A DNA stretch of 64,000 nt from Paraburkholderia rhizosphaerae (lineage in GTDB: Bacteria; Pseudomonadota; Gammaproteobacteria; Burkholderiales; Burkholderiaceae). The translations under genes and the position numbers were made by a program. Positions 34,642 through 43,998 of this stretch are shown piece after piece. Under the pieces are notes generated by a model that was given only the letters and a program-made list of their open reading frames with translations, was not told the origin of the DNA and searched no databases. Position 1 is the first letter of the stretch. The number at the start of each line of letters is the position of its first letter. Location of the stretch: positions 1 to 64,000 of the forward strand of contig NZ_SORE01000032.1 of NCBI RefSeq assembly GCF_004366595.1, in the 5' to 3' direction.

Positions 34642-35328
34642 ATGGAGAGTGAGGTGAATGACGGAGTGCGAATGGTCGAAGACGAGCCGATCGTCTACGT
34701 GGTCGACGACAACGAATCGATGCGCGAGGCGGTCGAGATGCTGCTGCATTCGGTCGGCTTCAACGTGAAAACCTTCGCGAGCGCGGAAGACTTCCTCGCG
34801 CTGCAAATCGTCGACCGGCCGGCTTGCCTCGTGATCGACGTTCGTTTGAAAGGTCAAAGCGGGCTTGTCGTTCAGGAGCGTTACAGCGCTCAACAGGTTC
34901 CGATGCCCATTATTTTCATGACCGCGCACGGCGATATCGCAATGTCGGTCCGGGCGATGAAGGCCGGCGCGGCCGACTTCCTGACCAAACCGTTTCGCGA
35001 CCAGGACATGCTCGACGCGGTCGCGTGCGCGCTCGAAAGCGACCGGCAACGGCGTGCCAAGGATCACTCGTTCGCCGGTCTGCGCCGCTGTTATGCAACC
35101 CTCACGCCGCGCGAACGCGAAGTGACGCGACTGATTCTCAAGGGCCTGCGCAACAAGCAGATTGCCGCCGAACTGCGTCTGAGCGAGATCACCGTGAAGA
35201 TCCACCGCAACCAGGCGATGAAGAAGATGAATGCGCGGTCGCTTGCCGACTTCGTGCTCAAAGGGGGCGCGCTCAACATCGATGCCGGCCTTGGGCTCCC
35301 ATTGCGACAGAAGCTGACGCACAAGTAA
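34642..35328 (+). CDS. FixJ/NarL-type response regulator without a neighbouring kinase
   Basis: This 228-residue protein has an N-terminal receiver domain. It carries the acidic pair in VYVVDDNESM, phospho-acceptor D in CLVIDVRLKGQSG, T in FMTAHGD and K in FLTKPF. The C-terminal LuxR-type helix-turn-helix reads LTPREREVTRLILKGLRNKQIAAEL and continues through SEITVKIHRNQAMKKM. It closely follows the FixJ/TodT layout. No histidine kinase is encoded nearby, so the partner must lie elsewhere. Confidence 0.9.
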   Translation: MESEVNDGVRMVEDEPIVYVVDDNESMREAVEMLLHSVGFNVKTFASAEDFLALQIVDRPACLVIDVRLKGQSGLVVQERYSAQQVPMPIIFMTAHGDIAMSVRAMKAGAADFLTKPFRDQDMLDAVACALESDRQRRAKDHSFAGLRRCYATLTPREREVTRLILKGLRNKQIAAELRLSEITVKIHRNQAMKKMNARSLADFVLKGGALNIDAGLGLPLRQKLTHK

Positions 35329-35736
35329 CCGGTTCGTCACGGCGGGTTGCGCCATCGCGTGATCTTTAACCGGTTTCTTTGACTCGAGTGCTTTAATCGA
35401 CATTTATTTCCCTATTCGACAGACGCAATTCCCGTCTTTATCGCCTTAATGAAATTGATTAGAACCATCTCGCACACGCAAGCATAGTGAATCTATTCGA
35501 ATGGATATCTTGTTTAGCACTACGATTCCGGTTCGACGACAGTGCATTTTCACAACCTCGCTATTGCTGGCTTACAAAGCACTACGCGAAACTGACGGCC
35601 GACACACAACCCGGTATCCGCGCCCGCTCAAACCGTGAAGCGGCGCGGCGGCCCGGCTGGACCGCACGCGCGCTTGCAACGGTGTTTGCGTTTGGCGATA
35701 CAAAACCGAGATACCCACGTGACGCGCACGCTGCGC
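35329..35736. other. Intergenic region, nothing recognised
   Basis: This stretch of 408 bases between the response regulator and the convergent DUF4148 gene has lower GC in its first half. No reading frame with family similarity, tRNA or clear terminator was found. Confidence 0.5.
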
Positions 35737-36117
35737 TCAATGACCGCGATACAGGTTGTCCACCTGCGGCCGTACTCGCACGCCGTTGCCCGCATGCGAG
35801 ACAGGCGGTGAGCCGGACGCGGAGCTACCGGATGTCTGCGCGCCATACGCATTCACCGTCGCGGCATCCGCACGCGCGTTGTTTGCCGCGTCTTGCGCAT
35901 TCTTTTGCGCCGCCTTGTTCGCGACATAGACCGCGGACGGATTCCATTCGGGCTCCGGATAGTGCACCTTGCTGAGCGGAAACGAGCCGTGCTGTTCGGC
36001 CGAAATCAGGTCGGCGCGCACCTGGGCTCGCGTCAGCGGTGCACTGTAGGCCGCATGGCTGACGAGCGGCAGGACAACGAACGATGCGATAGCCAATGCC
36101 TGGCTCAAGCGTTTCAT
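35737..36117 (-). CDS. DUF4148-family exported protein
   Basis: This 126-residue protein has a signal peptide (LAIASFVVLPLVSHA) followed by the DUF4148 core LTRAQVRADLISAEQHGSFP and YPEPEWNP. The rest is an alanine/asparagine-rich helix and a glycine/serine-rich tail. The family is expanded in Burkholderiaceae and has no known function. It is a monocistronic gene. Confidence 0.88.
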   Translation of the reverse strand: MKRLSQALAIASFVVLPLVSHAAYSAPLTRAQVRADLISAEQHGSFPLSKVHYPEPEWNPSAVYVANKAAQKNAQDAANNARADAATVNAYGAQTSGSSASGSPPVSHAGNGVRVRPQVDNLYRGH

Positions 36118-36831
36118 GGCAATCCCCTTCTGTTCAAATGAGATCCGTCGGCGACGGCATGACTGAACTTTAGGGGGTCACGCATCTGACGTGAATGGCG
36201 CGGCGGCTCATGAAACTGCTCAATCGGATCACCGCCCACGGCTCCATCCGGCTTGCGGCGGCACAGCCGGTCAGGTGCGTGTTATGCGATATGGCTAGCA
36301 ATGGCCTCGCGGGTTCGAATTCTTTTCAGCTCTGTCAAGCGCGGCGGTCCAATAGGAGATTGGCCCAGCCGGTCCATAAGTGCGCATTGCAGCGCACCGC
36401 CCGTCCCTTGTACGCGATGCGTGAAGCGTCTTTTCCGCTTTCAGTAACGAGCATAAGCAAGTCATGCACGCTATGTGAACTTTATCTTTCAATGCGCAAG
36501 ACTATGCCGTACCTATTTACTTTCCGGTCTGTTGAGCGCAACGTGCTGCGTTGAAACCCGTTTTGTCCTTTGCTTGCGCATTCGTCCATCCGCTTTCGTC
36601 CGTCGCGGTCTCCTTGCCGGTTGCACATCGCATCACGCGTCACCCGCCCGCATCGGCTTACGCCGCGCTTGACCTTCACCGGGCGCGGGGCATCGAAATT
36701 GCTGTTGTTCTTTTTGGCGCGCTCGCCGCGTGCAATGCGTGCAACGCGCGGAATCTGGTCACCCAGTCAGGTCACCCGGTTCAATCGCTGAAGCGCTCGC
36801 AACGTCCTTTCATTGGAGCAAGCAGAACATC
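36118..36831. other. Intergenic region upstream of paoA, no gene recognised
   Basis: This stretch of 714 bases is without a supported gene. Short open frames have no family similarity and disrupted codon use. A GGTTCGAATTC at about 36313 resembles a tRNA T-loop but has no pairing stem. Promoters of the DUF4148 gene and paoA must lie here, but none is clear. Confidence 0.5.
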
Positions 36832-37539
36832 ATGTTGAAGGATCACGTACACGAAGATGCAGGCGACGACGTCGTTGAACCATCTCCCGCGAATACGTCG
36901 CGGCGCCGCTTCCTGCAATCCGCCGCGGCCGCCGCGACTGTCGGTGTCGCGCCGCATCTGCAGGCGCAGACGCCCGCCGCACAACCGGACGCGCCTGCTG
37001 CGCCACAATTCGCGCCTGCGCCCGCGCGTCCGGTCAAGCTGATGATCAACGGCCGCGAATACACGTTGCAACTCGAGCCGCGCGTCACGCTGCTCGATGC
37101 GTTGCGCGAATACGCCGGGCTCATGGGCACAAAGAAAGGTTGCGATCGCGGACAATGCGGTGCGTGCACGGTACTCACCAACGGCCGGCGCATCAATTCA
37201 TGCCTGACGCTCGCGGTCATGCACGACGGGGAAACGATCACGACAGTCGAAGGTCTCGCGCAAGGCGACACGCTAAGCCCGATTCAGCGTGCTTTTATCG
37301 AGCACGATGCGTTTCAGTGCGGCTATTGCACGCCCGGCCAGCTATGTTCGGCCACCGCGCTGCTCGCCGAGTTCGGCGCGGGTACGGTGAGCACCGTCAG
37401 CGCGGACGTGCGGCGTCGCCCGGTGCAACTGACTGATGAGGAAATCCGCGAGCGCATGAGCGGCAATATCTGCCGCTGCGGTGCATACGCGAATATTGTC
37501 GCGGCCGTTCGCGCGGCGCACACCGGCGGCAACGCATAA
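36832..37539 (+). CDS. paoA: Aldehyde oxidoreductase, iron-sulfur subunit
   Basis: This 235-residue protein starts with a twin-arginine signal (TSRRRFLQSAAAAATVGVA, 22-40). A plant-type [2Fe-2S] domain follows (GCDRGQCGACTV), then the second [2Fe-2S] domain (CGYCTPGQ and CRC), as in the xanthine oxidase family. It should carry electrons from the molybdenum subunit to FAD in the periplasmic complex. The start at 36832 gives the typical PaoA length and exposes the Tat motif. It leads the paoABC operon. Confidence 0.93.
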   Translation: MLKDHVHEDAGDDVVEPSPANTSRRRFLQSAAAAATVGVAPHLQAQTPAAQPDAPAAPQFAPAPARPVKLMINGREYTLQLEPRVTLLDALREYAGLMGTKKGCDRGQCGACTVLTNGRRINSCLTLAVMHDGETITTVEGLAQGDTLSPIQRAFIEHDAFQCGYCTPGQLCSATALLAEFGAGTVSTVSADVRRRPVQLTDEEIRERMSGNICRCGAYANIVAAVRAAHTGGNA

Positions 37540-37552
37540 AGGAGCGCTGCAC

Positions 37553-38554
37553 ATGGACTCGATCTCCTACGAACGCGCAGCCGACCTGAACGGCGCAGTG
37601 CGCTCCGCGCAGCAGCCCGGCTCGATGTATATCGGCGGCGGCACCAATCTGCTCGACCTGATGAAAGGCGGCGTCTCGCGGCCTGTCCGGTTGATCGACA
37701 TCACTCGCATTGGCGGGCTCGACACGGTCGCGACACTGCCCGACGGCGGGCTACGCATTGGCGCGCTGGTGCGCAACAGCGACGCGGCAAATCACGCGCT
37801 GATACGCGAACGATACCCGTTGCTTTCGCAAGCATTTCTCGCCGGCGCGTCACCGCAACTGCGCAATATGGCGACCGTCGGCGGCAACCTGATGCAGCGC
37901 ACGCGCTGCCCGTACTTCTACGACACCGCGTTCGCGCAATGCAACAAACGCTTGCCCGGCAGCGGATGCGCGGCGATCGGCGGGCTGAACCGCACGCACG
38001 CGATTTTCGGCGCGAGCCCGCAATGTATCGCGGTGAATCCGTCCGATATGAACGTCGCGCTCGCGGCGCTCGACGCAGTTGTGCGTGTGAGCGGCCCGAA
38101 CGGCGAACGCGCGGTGCCAATCGGCGAGTTTCATCGTTTGCCCGGCGACCGTCCAGAGATCGACACCACGCTGCAAATGGCCGAGCTGATTACCGCGGTC
38201 GATCTACCGCCGCCGCTCTTTAGCGAGCATGCGCATTACCTGAAGGTGCGCGACCGCGCGAGTTATGCATTCGCGCTGGTGTCGGTCGCGGCCGCCCTGC
38301 AAATGGATGGCAACACCGTCAAGCATGCGCGGATCGCGCTCGGCGGCGTCGCGCACAAGCCATGGCGAGCCAGCACGGCGGAACAGATGCTGACCGGACA
38401 TCCGCTAAGCGACGCGAACCTGCGCGAAGCCGCGAGCGCCGCGGTCAGCGACGCGCGTCCGCAGCGCGACAACGCGTTCAAAGTTGAACTGGCGCAACGC
38501 GCGATCGTGCGTGCGGTGCACCAGGCCGCGGGCCGCGGCGGAGATTTCGCATGA
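37553..38554 (+). CDS. paoB: Aldehyde oxidoreductase, FAD subunit
   Basis: This 333-residue FAD-binding subunit of the molybdenum hydroxylase family has IGGGTNLLDLMKGG near the N terminus and the second FAD contact ATVGGNLMQRTRC. The cysteines in RCPYF, QCNK and GSGC, with a later one in SPQC, match the extra [4Fe-4S] cluster known from E. coli PaoB. AAAGGAG precedes the start at 37553. It lies 13 bases after paoA and overlaps paoC by 4 bases. Confidence 0.93.
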   Translation: MDSISYERAADLNGAVRSAQQPGSMYIGGGTNLLDLMKGGVSRPVRLIDITRIGGLDTVATLPDGGLRIGALVRNSDAANHALIRERYPLLSQAFLAGASPQLRNMATVGGNLMQRTRCPYFYDTAFAQCNKRLPGSGCAAIGGLNRTHAIFGASPQCIAVNPSDMNVALAALDAVVRVSGPNGERAVPIGEFHRLPGDRPEIDTTLQMAELITAVDLPPPLFSEHAHYLKVRDRASYAFALVSVAAALQMDGNTVKHARIALGGVAHKPWRASTAEQMLTGHPLSDANLREAASAAVSDARPQRDNAFKVELAQRAIVRAVHQAAGRGGDFA

Positions 38555-40782
38555 ATATGATTGGCTATCCACTGGATCGCACTGACGGCATTTTGAAAGT
38601 CACCGGAAGAGCGCGCTATGCGGCCGAATTTCCGGAGGCAAGACTGGCGCATGCGGTGCTTGTCACCAGCACGATCGCGCACGGCACGATCACGTCGATC
38701 GACACGAGCCGCGCACAAGCGCTGCCGGGCGTGCTGCTCGTGATGACCTACCAGAATGCGCCGCGCCTGCCTCAAAACGGCCAGGCCGGCTTCGCGCCAC
38801 CCGCTGGCCGTCGGCTTTCGCTGTTGCAAGACAATCAGGTGCATTACAACAACGAGCCAGTCGCGGTGGTTGTCGCGGACACACTCGAACATGCAACCGA
38901 CGCAGCGCATCAGTTGCGCATCGCCTATCAAAGCCAGGCGGCAGCGCTCGACTTCACGCAGGCGAAAGCGCGCATGCACGCGCCGGATAATCCGCAAGGC
39001 CGCCAGACCGATACGCAGCGCGGCAATTTCGACGCGGGCCTGCGCGAAGGTGCGGTACGCGTTGACGCCGTGTACACGACGCCGATGGAAACCCACAATC
39101 CGATGGAGCCGCACGCGACGATGGCGGTGTGGGACGGCCCGCATCTGACGCTGTACGATTCGACGCAAGGCGTGAGCGGCGCGAAGGTCGCGGTCGCGAA
39201 GACATTCGGCATGCCGCCGGATAACGTGCGCGTGATTTCGCCGTTTATCGGCGGGGGCTTCGGCTGTAAAGGTTCATCGTGGTCGCATGTCACGCTGTGC
39301 GCGATGGCGGCGAAGCAAACCGGCCGCCCGGTGCGGCTATCGCTCGAGCGGCCACAGATGTTCGGGCCGGTCGGCGCCCGGCCGCGCACCGAACAGCACT
39401 TCGTGCTCGCGGCGAAACGGGACGGCACCTTAACGGCGATGCGCCATGACAGTATTTCGAACACGTCGATGATCGAAGACTGGACCGAGACCTGCTGCAT
39501 GGTTTCGCGGATGCTGTACGCGGTGCCGAACCAGGTGACCACGCATCGTCTCGTGCAGTTGAACGTCGGCACGCCAACCTTCATGCGCGCGCCGGGCGAG
39601 ACGACGGGTTCGTTCGCGCTCGAATCGGCAATGGACGAACTCGCGGTCGAGTTGAAAATGGACCCGCTCGAATTGCGACTGAAGAACTATGCGGAGGTCG
39701 ACCCATCGGATAACAAACCGTGGTCGAGCAAAGCGCTGCGCAAGTGTTACCAGATCGGCGCCGAGCGCTTCGACTGGTCGCGCCGCAGCCCGGCGCCGCG
39801 CTCGATGCGCTCAGGCAATACATTGATCGGGATGGGCATGGCGACCGCGACTTATCCCGCCAATCGCAGCGACGCGGGCGCGATTGCACGCATCCTGCCG
39901 GACGGCACCGCGTTTGTCGCGTCCGGCACGCAGGACATCGGCACCGGCACGTACACGGTGATGACGCAGGTCGCTGCCGACGCGATGGGCTTCGAGACGC
40001 AGAATATCCGCTTTGCGCTAGGCGATTCGACGTTGCCGAACGCGCCCGGCTCGGGTGGCTCACGCTCGGCCGCGAGCGTGTCGCCGGCCGTGCACGACGC
40101 GGCGACGCAAGTGCGCAACAAATTGATCCAGCTAGCCCTTGCGGACCGCGCGTCGCCCGTGTTTGGCACCGATGTCGCCGATGTCACCGTCGAGAAAGGC
40201 TGGGTGGTCAGCCGCAAAGATTCCGCCAAACGCGACCCGGCCGCCGCAGTGCTCGCTCGCGCGGGCGGACAGCCGATCGAGGCGACGTCTAGCGTGAAAT
40301 CCGGCGACGAGCGAAAGCGATATTCGTTTCACTCATTCGGCGCGGTGTTCGCGCAAGTGCATGTCGACGCGGATCTCGGCACGATACGTGTGGCGCGGGT
40401 CACCGGGGTGTACGACATCGGCCGCGTGCTCAATCAGAAGACCGCGCGCAGCCAGATGTTGGGCGGCATCGTCTGGGGCATTGGCGCGGCGCTCGAAGAA
40501 GAGACGGCGCTCGACCCGCGCTATGGCCGCATTACGAATGCGAATCTGGCCGAGTATCACGTGCCGGTCAATGCGGATATCAATGCGCTCGATGTGGTGA
40601 TGCTCGATGAGCCCGATCCGTATATCAGTTCGCTGGGCGTACGGGGAATTGGCGAAATCGGCATTACGGGCGTGCCGGCCGCGATCGCGAATGCGGTTTA
40701 TCACGCGACAGGTGTGCGCGTGCGGGATTTGCCGATTACGCTGGATAAAGTGATGCCGGGGGTGCAACGACGGTATGCGTAG
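38551..40782 (+). CDS. paoC: Aldehyde oxidoreductase, molybdenum-binding subunit
   Basis: This 743-residue catalytic subunit oxidises aldehydes to acids at a molybdopterin cytosine dinucleotide cofactor. Family features include GRARYAAEFPEARLAHAV, the cofactor region GGGFGCKG, FMRAPGE, and the catalytic glutamate in GIGEIGITGVP near the C terminus. It has no signal peptide and should be carried out with PaoA through Tat. It starts within the paoB stop (ATGA). The usual maturation gene paoD does not follow. Confidence 0.94.
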   Translation: MNMIGYPLDRTDGILKVTGRARYAAEFPEARLAHAVLVTSTIAHGTITSIDTSRAQALPGVLLVMTYQNAPRLPQNGQAGFAPPAGRRLSLLQDNQVHYNNEPVAVVVADTLEHATDAAHQLRIAYQSQAAALDFTQAKARMHAPDNPQGRQTDTQRGNFDAGLREGAVRVDAVYTTPMETHNPMEPHATMAVWDGPHLTLYDSTQGVSGAKVAVAKTFGMPPDNVRVISPFIGGGFGCKGSSWSHVTLCAMAAKQTGRPVRLSLERPQMFGPVGARPRTEQHFVLAAKRDGTLTAMRHDSISNTSMIEDWTETCCMVSRMLYAVPNQVTTHRLVQLNVGTPTFMRAPGETTGSFALESAMDELAVELKMDPLELRLKNYAEVDPSDNKPWSSKALRKCYQIGAERFDWSRRSPAPRSMRSGNTLIGMGMATATYPANRSDAGAIARILPDGTAFVASGTQDIGTGTYTVMTQVAADAMGFETQNIRFALGDSTLPNAPGSGGSRSAASVSPAVHDAATQVRNKLIQLALADRASPVFGTDVADVTVEKGWVVSRKDSAKRDPAAAVLARAGGQPIEATSSVKSGDERKRYSFHSFGAVFAQVHVDADLGTIRVARVTGVYDIGRVLNQKTARSQMLGGIVWGIGAALEEETALDPRYGRITNANLAEYHVPVNADINALDVVMLDEPDPYISSLGVRGIGEIGITGVPAAIANAVYHATGVRVRDLPITLDKVMPGVQRRYA

Positions 40783-40801
40783 CCGTGTTCCGTTGTCGTT
40801 C

Positions 40802-40840
40802 CGTCGAGGGCCGCAGTGAGGTGAGCTCCGGCCCTCGACG
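40802..40840 (+). terminator. Hairpin after the pao operon
   Basis: A 12-bp stem (40802-40813 with 40829-40840) encloses a 15-base loop about 20 bases after the paoC stop. The following tail (TGTTCGG) is poor in T, so it may be a weak or factor-assisted terminator. Confidence 0.5.
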
Positions 40841-40923
40841 TGTTCGGTCTCGCGGGCCTTCTCACTACCGCGGCCCGCATCATCGAACGCCCCGCGCTTT
40901 GAACCTGCGAAGCCGGTACGCGC

Positions 40924-41277
40924 CTATCGCCGCGGATCATCCTCGATATCCATCGCTTCCGGCGCGGCTTCCGAAGCAGGTTGCTCGCACACATGCTCCG
41001 CCATGTCGCCGATCACACGCTTCACATGGTCATCGGCCGCCTCGTAGAAAACCTGCTTGCCACGCCGCTCCGCACGCAGCACGCGAGCGGCACGCAACAG
41101 GCGCAAGTGATGACTGACCAGCGGCTGAGACATCCCATATTTGGCAGCAATGTCCGACACGCACATCGGCGCGTCCAGACACGCGGCAATGATCTTTAGC
41201 CGGCTTGGGTCCCCCATTAACCGGAACATCTCAGCCAGTTCTATTACCCGGTCTTCAGTGAGTTCTCGTGCAGACAC
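40924..41277 (-). CDS. SmtB/CzrA-type metal-sensing ArsR-family repressor
   Basis: This 117-residue winged-helix protein has recognition helix SQPLVSHHLRLLRAARVL (about 50-67). Its last helix carries the complete alpha-5 metal site D-x-H-x10-H-x2-E as D82, H84, H95 and E98, which in SmtB and CzrA binds zinc. Metal binding should release it from DNA. It is divergent from a CDF exporter with an 80-base shared promoter, so it likely controls that exporter and itself. Confidence 0.92.
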   Translation of the reverse strand: MSARELTEDRVIELAEMFRLMGDPSRLKIIAACLDAPMCVSDIAAKYGMSQPLVSHHLRLLRAARVLRAERRGKQVFYEAADDHVKRVIGDMAEHVCEQPASEAAPEAMDIEDDPRR

Positions 41278-41295
41278 AAAAGTCCTCCGATATTT

Positions 41296-41326
41296 ACATC
41301 AACGTATGTTTATATGTGTATATAAT
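41296..41326. promoter_or_regulatory. Operator/promoter between the metal sensor and the CDF exporter
   Basis: Two inverted repeats lie side by side: ACAT-N6-ATGT (41296-41309) and TTATAT-GTGT-ATATAA (41310-41325). The second overlaps a TATAAT (41321-41326) that can be the -10 of the exporter. The AT-rich, symmetric sequence in the only spacer between the two genes fits an SmtB-type operator. Confidence 0.55.
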
Positions 41327-41357
41327 AAGCGAATTCTAGTTGTAGAGGACAATTCCC

Positions 41358-42404
41358 ATGGCGCACACGCACGACCATCATGACGGTGACACTGGTCATC
41401 AGCATGGCGGCAGCCACGCCCATTCGCACGACGATCATGCGCATCCGAACCCTGGCCACGCGCACGCCCATGGCAAGCATGATCACGCGGGTCACAATCA
41501 TCTTCATGGTGTCACTGACCAGCATCGGATCGGATGGGCATTCGTCATCATCGCCCTGTTCATGCTGATCGAGGTCGTCGGCGGCGTCATATCCGGGTCG
41601 CTCGCGTTGCTGGCCGACGCGGGTCACATGGTCAGCGACGCCGCGGCGTTGGCATTCAGCTGGGTCGCCATTCATTATGGCAAGCGCCCCGCTACGGCCC
41701 AACTGTCGTACGGGTACAAACGGCTGGAAATTCTCGCTGCGTTTGTGAACGGCTGCGCGCTGTTTGTCATCGCCGCATGGATTGTTTTCGAAGCGGCGCG
41801 CCGCTTTACCTCACCGGTTCCGGTCGCGGGCAAGACGATGTTGATCGTCGCGTTCGCCGGGCTCGTCGCCAACATTGCCGCGTTCGCGATACTCCACGGC
41901 GGCAATCGCGAAAACCTCAATCTTCGTGGCGCATGGCTGCATGTGCTGGGCGACATGCTCGGTTCGGTAGCGGCCATCATCGCGGCCATCGTGATTCTGC
42001 TGACAGGCTGGACGCCGATCGACCCGCTGCTGTCCATCTTTGTCGCTGTGGTGATCCTCAGGAGCGCGTGGGGCATCGTCAAATCGTCCGCGCATATCCT
42101 GCTTGAAGGCACGCCGGAAGGAATCCACGTCGCCGACATCAAGGTGGACCTCGAGCAGAATGTGCCGGAGGTGCACAACGCCCATCATATTCACGCGTGG
42201 TCGATCACCGGTGAGCAACATATGGTGACCCTGCACGTCCATCCGGCAGGCGACGCGAACGCACGCGATGTCGTTATAGCCGTTCAACGGCGCCTCGCAG
42301 TGCGCTTCAACATCGACCATGTGACAGTCCAGGTCGAGCAGCAGGAATGTTCCGATGTCCGTTCGTCGGAGGGCGGCGCTCGCCGCCATGCGGGAGATTG
42401 CTGA
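41358..42404 (+). CDS. czcD: CDF-family zinc/cobalt/cadmium exporter
   Basis: This 348-residue cation diffusion facilitator has a histidine-rich cytosolic N terminus (about 20 His/Asp within the first 52 residues) and six membrane helices. The transport site is given by LADAGHMVSDA in helix 2 and WLHVLGDMLGS in helix 5, both with the HxxxD signature of zinc-selective members. The C-terminal domain has HAWSITGEQHMVTLHVH. It exports metal against protons under control of the divergent SmtB-type repressor. Confidence 0.92.
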   Translation: MAHTHDHHDGDTGHQHGGSHAHSHDDHAHPNPGHAHAHGKHDHAGHNHLHGVTDQHRIGWAFVIIALFMLIEVVGGVISGSLALLADAGHMVSDAAALAFSWVAIHYGKRPATAQLSYGYKRLEILAAFVNGCALFVIAAWIVFEAARRFTSPVPVAGKTMLIVAFAGLVANIAAFAILHGGNRENLNLRGAWLHVLGDMLGSVAAIIAAIVILLTGWTPIDPLLSIFVAVVILRSAWGIVKSSAHILLEGTPEGIHVADIKVDLEQNVPEVHNAHHIHAWSITGEQHMVTLHVHPAGDANARDVVIAVQRRLAVRFNIDHVTVQVEQQECSDVRSSEGGARRHAGDC

Positions 42405-42462
42405 GCAGATGTCAGGTTGACCGTTAGCCGCTCCCTGCAATACCCCCTCTCCTTTTGTGGCG

Positions 42463-42482
42463 CAGGCGCTCATGAGCGCCTG
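42463..42482. terminator. Perfect 20-base palindrome after czcD
   Basis: A self-complementary CAGGCGCTCA/TGAGCGCCTG lies 58 bases past the czcD stop. It can form a 10-bp stem with almost no loop. It may act as a weak terminator or mRNA-stabilising hairpin; no T-run follows. Confidence 0.4.
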
Positions 42483-42577
42483 TCGTCCGTCGCATGCCGC
42501 CCGCTGGCATCGTGGTTCCGTCGTTGCCGATAAAGCGCAGCCGACAGCAACGGCGCGTAACAGAAACGCGGCTCGGC

Positions 42578-42614
42578 CCAACATGACAGAAATCTCATCT
42601 TCGCGTCATGTTGG
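42578..42614. promoter_or_regulatory. Inverted repeat upstream of czcC
   Basis: CCAACATGAC (42578-42587) and GTCATGTTGG (42605-42614) are exact 10-base inverted arms separated by 17 bases. They end 51 bases before the czcC start. They could bind the response regulator of this cluster or form an RNA hairpin. Confidence 0.5.
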
Positions 42615-42665
42615 CACTGCGTCGGAAACTTAGCATTCCAGACATGCTAACTGCCGTTCGCCATC

Positions 42666-43988
42666 ATGCTTGCACGCTACATCCCCGTCATCTCGCTCGC
42701 TATCGCGGCAAGTTCCGTCAGTGCACAGTCGCTCGCGCCCGCCGTCGGCACAGATAGTCGGCAATCGGTCGCGCCTAACCCGTCAACGGTGACGCGAACG
42801 AATTCACCGCTGACCCTCGAAGACATCCTGGGACTTGCGGCACAGTCAAACCCGGCGTTCAGAGGAGCCCGCGCGGACGCCGATGCGTCGACCGGAACAT
42901 TCATTCAGGCCGGGGCACGTCCGAATCCGGAATTGTCGTTTCTGCAGGAAGGTTCGGGAAACACGGAGCGCACGACAACCGCGCTGCTCAATCAGACGAT
43001 CGAGCTCGGCGGCAAGCGTCGCGCACGACTCGATGTCGCGTCATACGGACGCGAAGTCGCACTCGCGACGCTCGACGGCCGCGCCGCGGCACTTCGTTCA
43101 CAAATCATCGCGGCGTTTTATGGATTGCTTGCCGCGCAGCGCCAGCAACAGGTGGCCGCGGAGACAGCGGCGATCGCGGCGCGCTCAGCCGACCTGGCCG
43201 ACAAGCGTTCGCGCGCCGGCAAGGTTTCGCCGGTCGAAGCGACCCGCGCGAAGGTCGCCGCGAGCGGTGCACAGATCGAACTCGCCAATGCGACGACCCG
43301 TGTCTCCACGGCCGCCGAAAAGCTCGCGACGGCAACGGGCGATGCCGCTCTTCGAGAGCATGCGGTCATCGGCGATCTCGAGTCGATCCCTGCCGTTGAG
43401 CCGCTTTCACTGCTACTCGCGCGCATCGAAGATTCGCCTCTTTCCCGCGCGTCGAAAGCTGAAATGATGAGAAGCCATGCCGCGATCTCCGTCGAGCGTG
43501 CGAAAAGGATCCCGGATGTGACGGTCAGTGCCGGTATGAAACACGTCGTCACCGGAGGGGTGCCGTTTAACCAGGCGGTGATTGGCGTTTCCATTCCGTT
43601 GCCGATCTTCGATACGAACAAGGGTGCGCTGCTCGAGGCGGTTCATCGCGCGGAAAAAGCGAGCGCCGATTTCGACAATGAAAAAGCGGCGCTCAGGCTC
43701 GAATTGACCCAGACGTACGCGAGCTACAAAACGGCGAAACACGAAGCGGAACGCCTCAAATCAGAGGTCCTGCCGACCGCCCGCGACGCGCTCGACGCAA
43801 CGTCGCGCGGCTATGAGCTCGGCAAGTTTGCTTTTCTCGACGTGCTGGACGCGCAACGCACGTTGTCCAGCGAGCAGTCGCGATATGTGCAGGCGTTAAC
43901 CGACGCGCATCTTGCGTACGCGGACCTTGGGCGGCTAATGGGTACGCCGTTGCCGTCGCTCGCCTCCCCGATCAGCACTCAACGATAA
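42666..43988 (+). CDS. czcC: CzcC-type outer-membrane efflux protein
   Basis: This 440-residue protein has a signal peptide (VISLAIAASSVSAQS) and two TolC-like outer-membrane efflux repeats. Landmarks are LTLEDILGLAAQSNPAFRGA, GARPNPELSFLQEG, QTIELGGKRRARLD and YELGKFAFLDVLDAQRTL. It forms the trimeric outer-membrane duct of the metal pump. It lies 10 bases before czcB and is the first gene of the operon. Confidence 0.92.
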   Translation: MLARYIPVISLAIAASSVSAQSLAPAVGTDSRQSVAPNPSTVTRTNSPLTLEDILGLAAQSNPAFRGARADADASTGTFIQAGARPNPELSFLQEGSGNTERTTTALLNQTIELGGKRRARLDVASYGREVALATLDGRAAALRSQIIAAFYGLLAAQRQQQVAAETAAIAARSADLADKRSRAGKVSPVEATRAKVAASGAQIELANATTRVSTAAEKLATATGDAALREHAVIGDLESIPAVEPLSLLLARIEDSPLSRASKAEMMRSHAAISVERAKRIPDVTVSAGMKHVVTGGVPFNQAVIGVSIPLPIFDTNKGALLEAVHRAEKASADFDNEKAALRLELTQTYASYKTAKHEAERLKSEVLPTARDALDATSRGYELGKFAFLDVLDAQRTLSSEQSRYVQALTDAHLAYADLGRLMGTPLPSLASPISTQR

Positions 43989-43998
43989 AGGACACATC

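Noticed and set aside
36300..36330. GGTTCGAATTC resembling a tRNA T-loop
   Set aside because: The flanking bases cannot form the 5-bp T-stem on either strand and no acceptor or anticodon arm is present.
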